DNA of 7,178 nt, taken from positions 1 to 7,178 of the forward strand of contig DMTU01000343.1 of NCBI GenBank assembly GCA_003476595.1, in the 5' to 3' direction. Shown piece after piece: positions 1 through 6,199 of this stretch. The stretch is from Acidimicrobiaceae bacterium. GTDB lineage: Bacteria > Actinomycetota > Acidimicrobiia > Acidimicrobiales > Salinilacustritrichaceae. Below the pieces are notes generated by a model, which had not been told where the DNA came from, searched no databases, and saw only the letters and a list, made by a program, of their open reading frames with translations. The translations under genes were made by a program, and so were the position numbers. The number at the start of each line of letters is the position of its first letter. Position 1 is the first letter of the stretch.

Positions 1-1218
1 GCCGTAGGCCTTGCGGGTGATGATCTGGATGCGCGGGACGGTGGACTCGCAGTAGGCGTAGAGCAGCTTGGCGCCGTGGCGGATGATGCCGCCGTGCTCC
101 TGGTCGACGCCGGGCATGAAGCCGGGGACGTCGACGAAGGTCAGCAGCGGGATGTTGAACGAGTCGCAGGTCCGCACGAACCGCGCCGCCTTCTCGGACG
201 ACTCGATGTCGAGCACGCCGGCCATCGCCATCGGCTGGTTGCCGACGATGCCGACGGGGCGGCCGGCCATGCGAGCGAAGCCGCAGGTGATCTGCGGGGC
301 CCACGACGGGGCGTACTCGAAGTAGTCGCCGTCGTCGACGATCTCGGAGATGACCGCCTTCATGTCGTAGGGCTGGTTCGGGTTGGTGGGCACCAGGTCG
401 CGCAGCGCCTCGCACTGGCGCTCGGGGTCGTCGCCGGTGTCGAGCACCGGCGGCACCTCGAGGTTGTTCGACGGCAGGAACGACAGCAGGTACTTCACGT
501 CGTCGAGCACGGCCCGGTCGTCGGGGCCGGTGAACTGGCAGACGCCGGACTTCTGCGAGTGGGCGTCGGCGCCGCCGAGCTCCTGCTGGGTGACGTCGGC
601 GCCGGTCACCGTCTTCACCACGTCGGGGCCGGTGATGAACATGTAGCTGGTGTCCTCGACCATGAAGACGAAGTCGGTCATGGCGGGGGAGTAGACGGCG
701 CCGCCGGCGCACGGGCCCATGATCACGCTGATCTGGGGCGTGACGCCGGACGCCTTGACGTTGCGGTAGAAGATCCCGCCGTAGGAGTCGAGGGAGACCA
801 CGCCCTCCTGGATGCGGGCGCCGGCGCCGTCGTTCAGGCCCACCAGCGGTGCGCCCATCTTGAGCGCCATGTCCATCAGCTTGTGGATCTTGTTGGCGAA
901 CACCTCACCCAGCGCGCCGCCGTACACGGTGAAGTCCTGGCTGAAGACGAAGACCTTCTTGCCGTCCACGGTGCCCCAGCCGGTGATGACGCCGTCGGAG
1001 TAGGGGCGCTCGTCGAAGGAGGACTCCATGGGCCGGCGGGCCAGCAGGTCGAGCTCGTGGAAGCTGTCCTCGTCGAGGAGGTACTCGATGCGCTCGCGGG
1101 CGAGCATCTTGCCTCGCTCGTGCTGGCGGGCGATCGAGCGCTCGGACCCGGGCTGACGTGCCTCGGCCTTCTTCTCCTCGAGGTCGGCGATGCGCTCGGA
1201 CATGGGGTGCTCGGCCAT
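1..1218 (-). CDS. pccB: Acyl-CoA (propionyl-CoA type) carboxylase, beta / carboxyltransferase subunit, C-terminus cut off by window edge
   Basis: This is the cytoplasmic carboxyltransferase subunit that moves the carboxyl group from carboxybiotin to an acyl-CoA (propionyl-CoA to methylmalonyl-CoA, or acetyl-CoA to malonyl-CoA). The 406 residues present begin MAEHPMSERI. They show the N-terminal helix pair with ARERI (40-44), DGAGARIQEG (130-139), the first glycine-rich oxyanion segment GPCAGGAVYSPAMTDF (168-183), FITGPDVVKTVTG (194-206) and the second-half segment FVDVPGFMPG...HGGIIRHGAKLLYAY (361-389). Family members are about 510-530 aa, so roughly 110 residues are missing. The residues that separate acetyl- from propionyl-CoA preference lie at or beyond the edge, so substrate is inferred from overall likeness to PccB/AccD5. 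The ATG at 1218 is chosen; an in-frame ATG at 1203 is possible. Neither has a Shine-Dalgarno sequence. The gene is divergent from the iorB-like gene, and no biotin-carboxylase alpha subunit gene is visible here. Confidence 0.95.
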   Translation of the reverse strand, partial: MAEHPMSERIADLEEKKAEARQPGSERSIARQHERGKMLARERIEYLLDEDSFHELDLLARRPMESSFDERPYSDGVITGWGTVDGKKVFVFSQDFTVYGGALGEVFANKIHKLMDMALKMGAPLVGLNDGAGARIQEGVVSLDSYGGIFYRNVKASGVTPQISVIMGPCAGGAVYSPAMTDFVFMVEDTSYMFITGPDVVKTVTGADVTQQELGGADAHSQKSGVCQFTGPDDRAVLDDVKYLLSFLPSNNLEVPPVLDTGDDPERQCEALRDLVPTNPNQPYDMKAVISEIVDDGDYFEYAPSWAPQITCGFARMAGRPVGIVGNQPMAMAGVLDIESSEKAARFVRTCDSFNIPLLTFVDVPGFMPGVDQEHGGIIRHGAKLLYAYCESTVPRIQIITRKAYG

Positions 1219-1226
1219 GGGCGAGG

Positions 1227-1232
1227 AAACTA
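1227..1232 (-). promoter_or_regulatory. Candidate -10 box (TAGTTT) for leaderless transcription of pccB
   Basis: On the minus strand TAGTTT ends 8 nt before the ATG at 1218, the distance expected if the transcript begins at or next to the start codon. This would explain why pccB has no Shine-Dalgarno sequence. No TTGACA-like -35 is visible about 17 bp upstream. The call rests on a TANNNT match in GC-rich DNA and on the same spacing before two other genes in the window. Confidence 0.4.
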
Positions 1233-1329
1233 GTGGCGCCCCTTCCGGGTGGCCCACTCACGCGCGACGTGTATCGGATTCGTCCGGTTCCGTACTGTCT
1301 GCGCCGATCATCCCGATCGCCGCACCACC

Positions 1330-1336
1330 AGGGGGG
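1330..1336 (+). promoter_or_regulatory. Ribosome binding site (AGGGGGG) that fixes the iorB-like start
   Basis: AGGGGGG ends 3 nt before ATG 1340. This purine run, with the twin-arginine motif only eight residues into the protein, selects this ATG over the upstream in-frame ATG codons near 1190, which would bury the signal peptide. Confidence 0.6.
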
Positions 1337-1339
1337 ACC

Positions 1340-3690
1340 ATGAGACAGAGCCCGGACGTCAGCCGCCGTCGCTTCCTCGGCTACGTCGTCGCCGGACCGA
1401 CGCTGATCACCGCGGCGCGGTGGATCGATCCGCTCGCCACCGCCGACGCGCAGGAGCTGCCCCGCATCGGGCCTCAGATCGCGGAGCCCTACGACCTCAT
1501 CGACTTCCTGCGCGACGCGGCCCGTCCCACGGCGAACCTCATCACGGTCACGGTGGAGGACGACGGCACCGTGTCCTTCGAGCTGCACCGCACCGAGGTG
1601 GGCCAGGGGATCAACACGGCGATCGCCATGATCATCGCCGAGGAGATGGACGTCCCGCTCTCGCAGGTGCGCATCACCCAGGCCGACGCCCGCCCGGAGC
1701 TGCTGTTCAACCAGCTGACCGGCGGGTCCAACAGCATCTACACGATCTACGACCCGGTCCGGATCGCCGCCGCCGTGGCTCGGCAGCGGCTGCTCGACGC
1801 GGCCGCCATCGCGCTCGGGTCCGCCGGCGCCGAGCTCGGCATCCTCGATGGGGTCATCCGTGCGCCCGACGGCAGCTCGCTGGGCTTCGGTGAGCTCGCC
1901 CGCGACGCGGCGTCGCAGGTCACCGAGGCCGTCGACGTCCAGCCGAAGCGGGAGCGCCCCCGCATCGTCGGCACGCCGCAGAACCGGATCGACGCCCGGG
2001 CCATGGTCACCGGAGAGCTCCGGTACACGGGCGACCTCGTGGTCCCCGACGCCCTCCCGACGATGGTCGCCCGGCCACCGACGCACCTCGGCCGGCCGGT
2101 CCGGCTGCGCAACGAGGCGGCGGTGCTCGCCGTCCCGGGCGTGACCCACGTCGCGCTCGTCGAGAGCGGCGTCGCCGTCCGGGCCCGCACCTTCGGCCAG
2201 TGCATCGATGCGCTCCAGGTGATCGACGTCGAGTGGGCGCCGGGCCCGGCTGCGGGGATGTCGGACGAGTCGGTGCAGGCCGCGCTCGCCGACGCCGAGC
2301 TCCCCCAGGTCATTCCGGACACGGGCGTGCTCAGCCCGCTCGGCATCCCGTCGCCGGTGCAGACGAGGGACTTCAGCTTCACGTTCGCCTTCCAGCCCAA
2401 CTGCCCGCTGGAGACGAACCCGTGCGTGGCCGACGTGCGCGCCGACCGGGCCGAGATCTGGGGACCGATGAAGAACCCGGTGGTGGCCCAGCAGGACATC
2501 GCCGCCGCCCTGGGGCTGCCCCAGGACGTGGTCACCGTGCACGTCGTGCAGGGCGGGGGGTCCTTCGGGCGCGACCTCTTCTGGGACGCGGCCCGCGAGG
2601 CGGCGCTCGTCTCCCGGGCCATGGGGGTGCCGGTGAAGCTGAGCTGGACCCGCACGGACGACTTCCGCCAGGGACGGGCGCACCCGGCATGTCGCTCCTC
2701 GATCCGGATCACCCGCAGCGAGACCGACATCGTCTCCTTCGCCCAGCACCACACCAGCGTGAACACCGACTTCGGCCACGGGCTCGGGGAGATCATCACG
2801 GCCCGTGCCGACGAGCTGCCGGGCGGCCTCGGCGGGATGGGCTTCTCCCAGACCGTGTTCATGCTCACCCAGTACGTCCCTACGACTTCGGTGCCGTCGA
2901 GCAGCTCCTGGCCGAGACGCTCCCGGCCCCGGGCGAGATCGAGACCAACGTGTTCCGCACCGGCTCGATGCGCAACATCTACAGCCCGAACGTGGTCACG
3001 GCCCGGGAGCTGGCCATCGACCAGGTCGCGGCCGAGGTCGGGCGAGACCCCCTCGAGCTGCGCCTGTCGACGCTGCGGGATGCCCGGTCCGTCGCCGTGC
3101 TGGAGAAGGTCGCCGAGGCGGGGAGCTGGGGTCGGGAGATGCCGGCCGGCACCGCCCAGGGCCTCGGCTTCCACAGCGAGTACAAGGGCCGGGCCGCCTG
3201 CCTCATCGAGATCGACTGCCGGCCCGAGACCGTGTCCCGCACCGTCCCGACGGCGGCCTACGCCTACACCGGGCCCCGGGTCACCCGGGCCATCTACGCG
3301 GTGGACGTCGGGCTCACCATCAACCCCCGCGGGCTCGAAGCCCAGATGCTCGGCGGGATGATGGACGGGATCGCCAACTGCCTGTCGTTCTCGCTCCACC
3401 TGGTCGACGGGGCCTTCGCCGAGGACTCCTGGGAGCACGCGTACTACACCCGCCAGTGGAACGTGCCCTTCGAGACCCAGGTGTTCATCCTCGACTCGTC
3501 CAGCCAGCCGGGCGGTGCCGGCGAGTTCGGCGTCGCCGCCTCCATGGCCGCGACGGCCAACGCCTACGCCCGGGCCACCGGCTCGATGCCGACGTCGTTC
3601 CCGATCAACCACGGGATGCCCCTCGCCGAGTCCATCGTGCCCCCGGGCACCATCCCGCAGTCCCCGACCGACGGCCTCGGCCGGCGCTGA
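1340..3690 (+). CDS. Tat-exported molybdopterin-binding catalytic subunit, xanthine dehydrogenase family (isoquinoline 1-oxidoreductase beta / IorB-like); one-base frameshift
   Basis: This is the catalytic Mo-cofactor subunit of a two-subunit hydroxylase, which would insert water-derived oxygen into an N-heterocycle or oxidise an aldehyde; the substrate is unknown. The N-terminus has a twin-arginine signal, SRRRFL (8-13), a hydrophobic stretch and an AxA-type cleavage site near residues 35-37, so it should be exported folded. Visible family features are HRTEVGQGINTA (about residues 85-96), the cofactor-binding QGGGSFGR (404-411), PVKLSWTRTDDFRQG, SMRNIYSPN and PGGAGEFGVAAS with the presumed catalytic Glu at about 729. 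Reading is in one frame to about 2880 and in the -1 frame from 2881 to the TGA at 3688-3690. Restoring one base gives about 783 aa, a normal IorB length. As written, the first frame runs to a stop at 3359-3361 and yields a 673-aa product with a nonsense C-terminus lacking the catalytic Glu. It lies 11 bp before the [2Fe-2S] subunit. Whether the shift is a sequencing error or a real mutation cannot be told here. Confidence 0.85.
2876..2883 (+). other. Frameshift point in the iorB-like gene (one base missing)
   Basis: The sequence GTCCCTAC should read GTC CCn TAC to continue ...LTQYVP-YDFGAVEQLLAE in one frame. Homology-like sequence is continuous on both sides only if one base is added within the CCC run (2878-2880). 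Upstream codons start at positions 2 mod 3 and downstream ones at 1 mod 3. No X XXY YYZ slippery heptamer is present, which argues against programmed -1 frameshifting. Confidence 0.85.
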
Positions 3691-3696
3691 GAGGAG
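3691..3696 (+). promoter_or_regulatory. Ribosome binding site (GAGGAG) of the iorA-like gene
   Basis: GAGGAG sits directly after the iorB-like TGA and 5 nt before ATG 3702. It is the strongest Shine-Dalgarno sequence in the window and supports independent, efficient initiation of the small subunit from a shared transcript. Confidence 0.75.
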
Positions 3697-3701
3697 CATC
3701 G

Positions 3702-4220
3702 ATGCCTGTCCAGAAGCTCACGGTGAACGGCCAGCGGGTGGAGGTCGACGTCGAGGACGACGTGCGCCTGCTCTGGGTCCTGCGTGATCTGCTCGACATC
3801 ACCGGCCCGAAGTACGGCTGCGGCCTCAGCATCTGCCAGTCCTGCACCAGCCTCGTCAACGGCAAGGCGTTCAACCCGTGCTCGGTCCCGGTCGGCCAGC
3901 TGCGGCCGAGCGACGAGGTCGTCACCATCGAGGGCCTGGCCGACGCGGTGGACGGCGACGGCCTCCACCCGGTGCAGGAGGTCTGGCTCGAGGAGGACGT
4001 CGCCCAGTGCGGCTTCTGCCAGCCCGGCCAGATCATGGCCGCCGTCGACCTGATCCAGACGTTGCTCGCCGACGGTCGCCGCGACGTCACCGAGGCCGAG
4101 CTCGACTCGCTGCGCAACGTGTGCCGCTGCGGCACCTATCCCCGGGTGCGCACGGCCATCCGTCGGGCCCTCGCCGTCATGGCGGAGACGCCGGTCTTCG
4201 TGCGCGGCGCCGGGCGGTAG
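3702..4220 (+). CDS. [2Fe-2S]-binding small subunit of Mo hydroxylase (isoquinoline 1-oxidoreductase alpha / IorA-like)
   Basis: This 172-aa protein is the electron-transfer subunit, passing electrons from the Mo centre through two [2Fe-2S] clusters to an external acceptor. The N-terminal plant-ferredoxin-like domain supplies Cys40, Cys45, Cys48 and Cys60. The C-terminal all-helical domain supplies Cys103 and Cys106 (CGFCQPGQ) and Cys141 and Cys143 (CRCGTYPRVR). All eight ligands are present and the length is normal. The phrase LLWVLRD (23-29) is typical of IorA-type subunits. The first motif reads CGLSICQSC, with Ser43 and Gln46 where most relatives have Gly. It has no signal peptide, so export would have to occur as a complex with the Tat-tagged large subunit. 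It follows the large subunit by 11 bp with a strong ribosome binding site. No FAD subunit or cytochrome gene follows, which matches the two-subunit Ior class. Confidence 0.95.
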   Translation: MPVQKLTVNGQRVEVDVEDDVRLLWVLRDLLDITGPKYGCGLSICQSCTSLVNGKAFNPCSVPVGQLRPSDEVVTIEGLADAVDGDGLHPVQEVWLEEDVAQCGFCQPGQIMAAVDLIQTLLADGRRDVTEAELDSLRNVCRCGTYPRVRTAIRRALAVMAETPVFVRGAGR

Positions 4221-4226
4221 CGACGC

Positions 4227-4235
4227 CGGTACCGT
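4227..4235 (+). promoter_or_regulatory. Candidate -10 box (TACCGT) before the cyclotransferase-like gene, inside a small palindrome
   Basis: TACCGT (4230-4235) ends 8 nt before GTG 4244, a spacing suited to leaderless transcription. It overlaps the perfect 8-bp palindrome CGGTACCG (4227-4234), flanked by CGACG and CGTCG. The gene has no Shine-Dalgarno sequence. It lies only 23 bp after the iorA-like gene, so read-through from that gene is equally possible. Confidence 0.3.
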
Positions 4236-4243
4236 CGGCCGCC

Positions 4244-4657
4244 GTGCAGCGGCTCTTCGTCTACGGAACGCTCCAGCACCCGCCGCTCCTGGAGCACCTC
4301 CTCGGCCGATCGCCGGCGCTCGAGGCAGCCACGGTCGCGGGTTGGCGCGCGGCGCGCCTGCGTGGGCGGGTGTACCCCGGTCTGGTGCCCGCTCCGGATG
4401 CGTGGGCGCACGGCCACGTCATCGAGGTCGACGACGACGAGCTGACGGTCCTGGATCGGTTCGAGGGACCGCAGTACGAGCGCGTCGTCGTCACCGCCGA
4501 CGGCCACGAGGTGGGGACGTGGCGGCTCCGGGACGCGCACGTCGGCCTGGCCCTCGAGGAGGACTGGGACCTCGACCGCTTCGTCGCCGAGGACGCCGCG
4601 GTGTTCCTCGGCGCCTCCCGTCCCGGTGACGAGCACCCCTGGGATGGTCAGCGGTAG
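4244..4657 (+). CDS. Gamma-glutamylcyclotransferase-fold (AIG2-like) family protein
   Basis: This is a small cytoplasmic protein of 137 aa. Family members act on gamma-glutamyl or related amide compounds, but the bacterial branch is mostly uncharacterised and the substrate here is unknown. The N-terminus has the family signature VYGTLQ (6-11), which forms the substrate-binding loop. LDRFEGPQYER (70-80) carries Glu74, the expected catalytic acid/base. GRVYPGLVPA (41-50) and GHVIEVDDDELTVL (57-70) match the usual barrel strands. The acidic, charged C-terminus (about 105-137) is unremarkable. GTG 4244 is the only sensible start: it is three codons before the conserved strand and no ATG is near. 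There is no Shine-Dalgarno sequence. The last 10 bp overlap the 3' end of the convergent ethA-like gene. Confidence 0.85.
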   Translation: MQRLFVYGTLQHPPLLEHLLGRSPALEAATVAGWRAARLRGRVYPGLVPAPDAWAHGHVIEVDDDELTVLDRFEGPQYERVVVTADGHEVGTWRLRDAHVGLALEEDWDLDRFVAEDAAVFLGASRPGDEHPWDGQR

Positions 4658-6114
4658 CGAAGCGCTCCGTCGTCGAGGTCGGCGGCGGGGAACTCGTCCT
4701 TCTCGGCCCAGTAGTCCTGGGTGAAGCGCCACGGCTCCTTCGTGCCCTGCTTGGGCATGAGGTGCAGGGCCCGCATCAGGTAGCCGGGGTTGAAGTCCTC
4801 CGGGTCCACCCAGGGCAGCAGGCCCATGTCGGCGTCCTGCTCGCGCAGCTGGGGCACCACGATGCCGGCGCCGAGCTCGTCCATGTGGTCGAGGAGGCGG
4901 CACACGAAGTCGGCGATGAGGTCGGCGCGCAGGGTCCAGCTGGCGCGGAAGTAGCCGAAGACCCACGCCATGTTGGGCACGCCGGTGAACATCGTGCCCC
5001 GGTACCCGACGGTCTGGGCGAAGTCGAGGGGCTCGTCGTCGATGGTGAAGGTGATGTCGCCGAGCACGCTCATCTCGAAGCCGGTGGCGGTGATGATGAG
5101 GTCGGCCTCGAGCACCTCACCCGAGGCCAGGCGGATGCCCTCGGGCACGAAGCGGTCGATCGTGTCGGTGACCACCGACGCCTTGCCGCTCTTGATGCCC
5201 TCGAACAGGTCCCCGTTCGGGACGAAGGCGATGCGCTGCTGCCAGGGCCGGTAGGCCGGGGTGAAGTGCGGGCTCAGGTCGTAGTCGTCGCCCAGGATCG
5301 CCTTGATCCCCTTGAACAGCTCCTCCTTCACCAGCTCGGGGTGCTCCGCGGACATGGACGTCACCAGCGCCTGGGTCTTGAGGACCTGGCGCCGGACGAT
5401 CTCGTGGGTCCACTCGTCGGGCACCTCGAGGTCGCGCAGCTGATCGGCGAGCTCGTTCGCGTTGCGGCCGGTGGCGAAGTACGTGGGGGAGCGCTGCAGC
5501 ATCGTGACGTGCGCACAGTCGGGCGCCATGGCGGGGATGAGGGTGGCGGCGGTGGCGCCGGAGCCGATGACGACGACGCGCTTGTCGGCGTAGTCGAGGT
5601 CGTCGGGCCAGGTCTGGGGGTGCACGATCTCACCGGCGAAGTCGTCCATGCCGTCCCACTCGGGCGTGTAGCCCTCGGTGTGGCGGTAGTAGCCCTGGCA
5701 CATCCAGAGGAACCCGGCGGAGACGGTGAATGCCTCGCCGGTGTCGGTGCGCGTGCCGGTCAGCGTCCAGCGGCGGTCCTCGGTGGACCAGATCGCGGTG
5801 TCGATCTGGTGCTGGTACCGGATGTGCTCGTCGAGCCCGTCCTCCTCGATGACCTCGCCGAGGTAGGTGAGGATCTCCTCCGCCGTGGCGATCGGCGCGC
5901 CCGTCCACGGCTTGAACGAGTAGCCGAAGGTGTAGAGGTCGCTGTCCGAGCGCACGCCCGGGTAGGTGTGCGTCCGCCACGTGCCGCCGTACCCCTCCTG
6001 GCACTCGAGGATCGTGAACGTCGTGCCCGGCCGATCTGCGAGCAGGTGGTGCGCGGCGCCGATCCCGGAGATGCCGGCTCCGACGATCAGGACGTCGACG
6101 TGGTCGTTGGCCAA
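4648..6114 (-). CDS. ethA: EthA-like flavin-containing Baeyer-Villiger monooxygenase
   Basis: This 488-aa FAD/NADPH-dependent monooxygenase inserts oxygen next to a ketone and often also oxidises sulfur. Mycobacterial EthA (489 aa), the activator of ethionamide, is its evident relative by motif order and length. Visible are the FAD Rossmann motif GAGISG (12-17), GGTW (43-46), YPGVRSDSDLYTFGYSFKPW (51-70), the Baeyer-Villiger fingerprint FAGEIVHPQTWP (159-170), the NADPH Rossmann motif GSGATAA (184-190), LQRSPTYF (206-213), VPNGDLF (298-304) and ATGF (343-346). The start is TTG at 6114: AAGGGGGAG lies 5 nt upstream and the protein then begins just before the first beta strand, as in EthA. The longer in-frame reading to 6309 overlaps ligC and adds no recognisable sequence. 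It is divergent from ligC and overlaps the preceding convergent gene tail to tail. No ethR-like regulator is adjacent. The physiological substrate is unknown. Confidence 0.93.
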   Translation of the reverse strand: MANDHVDVLIVGAGISGIGAAHHLLADRPGTTFTILECQEGYGGTWRTHTYPGVRSDSDLYTFGYSFKPWTGAPIATAEEILTYLGEVIEEDGLDEHIRYQHQIDTAIWSTEDRRWTLTGTRTDTGEAFTVSAGFLWMCQGYYRHTEGYTPEWDGMDDFAGEIVHPQTWPDDLDYADKRVVVIGSGATAATLIPAMAPDCAHVTMLQRSPTYFATGRNANELADQLRDLEVPDEWTHEIVRRQVLKTQALVTSMSAEHPELVKEELFKGIKAILGDDYDLSPHFTPAYRPWQQRIAFVPNGDLFEGIKSGKASVVTDTIDRFVPEGIRLASGEVLEADLIITATGFEMSVLGDITFTIDDEPLDFAQTVGYRGTMFTGVPNMAWVFGYFRASWTLRADLIADFVCRLLDHMDELGAGIVVPQLREQDADMGLLPWVDPEDFNPGYLMRALHLMPKQGTKEPWRFTQDYWAEKDEFPAADLDDGALRYR

Positions 6115-6119
6115 GGCGG

Positions 6120-6128
6120 CTCCCCCTT
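6120..6128 (-). promoter_or_regulatory. Ribosome binding site (AAGGGGGAG) deciding the TTG start of ethA
   Basis: AAGGGGGAG on the minus strand ends 5 nt before TTG 6114. It is the only strong ribosome binding site near the conserved N-terminus, and no ATG or GTG lies in frame close by, so it decides the start. Confidence 0.65.
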
Positions 6129-6155
6129 CGGTCGTGCGCCATCGTGCCCCACCGA

Positions 6156-6176
6156 CTGACCGGCGGGTCAATTGAC
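6156..6176. promoter_or_regulatory. Overlapping inverted repeats, candidate operator between ethA and ligC
   Basis: In the 85-bp divergent gap (6115-6199), CTGACC-GGCG-GGTCAA (6156-6171) is an inverted repeat with 11 of 12 arm bases matching. Its right arm is shared with the perfect 10-bp palindrome GTCAATTGAC (6167-6176), giving three TGAC-type half-sites in a row. On the minus strand TTGACC (6171-6166) could also be the -35 of ethA, with a weak CACGAT -10 about 19 bp on. Such symmetry suits a dimeric repressor such as a TetR-family protein, but the protein is not in the window. Confidence 0.45.
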
Positions 6177-6186
6177 TCCGGACCCG

Positions 6187-6192
6187 TACGAT
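6187..6192 (+). promoter_or_regulatory. Candidate -10 box (TACGAT) for leaderless transcription of ligC
   Basis: TACGAT ends 7 nt before ATG 6200, and the gene has no Shine-Dalgarno sequence, so the mRNA may begin at or next to the start codon. A TTGACT at 6172-6177 is only 9 bp upstream, too near to be its -35. Confidence 0.45.
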
Positions 6193-6199
6193 CGGGTCG

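Larger units (their letters stand above)
1219..1339. other. Divergent intergenic region between pccB and the iorB-like gene
   Basis: These 121 bp separate two divergent starts and must carry both promoters. On the plus strand TACTGT (1293-1298) is the best -10 candidate for the iorBA pair and would leave a leader of roughly 35 nt, but no good -35 partner lies upstream. A short inverted repeat, CGATC-N5-GATCG (1305-1319), sits just after it and is too small to call an operator. No ORF or RNA gene is supported here. Confidence 0.4.

Noticed and set aside
76..1233. Plus-strand 385-codon ORF opposite pccB
   Set aside because: The translation is low-complexity Val/Gly/His/Asp-rich with no recognisable motif. 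It is the antisense shadow of the well-conserved pccB reading frame in GC-rich DNA.
1275..1286. CGGA-TTCG-TCCG mini-hairpin in the pccB/iorB-like gap
   Set aside because: The stem is only 4 bp and it probably lies upstream of the transcript start, so it is not distinguishable from chance.
905..2779. Minus-strand 624-codon ORF across pccB, the intergenic region and the iorB-like gene
   Set aside because: It crosses two real genes and a promoter region, is rich in Arg/Gly/Asp/His without domains, and is explained as a shadow frame.
2876..2883. Programmed -1 ribosomal frameshift at the iorB-like break
   Set aside because: No slippery heptamer is present, no such mechanism is known for this family, and the two frames join in the middle of a conserved domain, so mutation or sequencing error is simpler.
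1747..3699. Minus-strand 650-codon ORF opposite the iorB-like gene
   Set aside because: It is a shadow of the Mo subunit: composition is biased and no motifs are present. The opposite strand carries QGGGSFGR, GEFGVAAS and other family motifs.
4656..4666. AGCG-AAG-CGCT as a terminator after the cyclotransferase-like gene
   Set aside because: The stem is 4 bp with no following U-tract, too weak to terminate.
4762..6159. Plus-strand 465-codon ORF opposite the ethA-like gene
   Set aside because: It is antisense to a gene with both Rossmann motifs and the Baeyer-Villiger fingerprint, and its own translation is repetitive Val/Gly/Asp/His.
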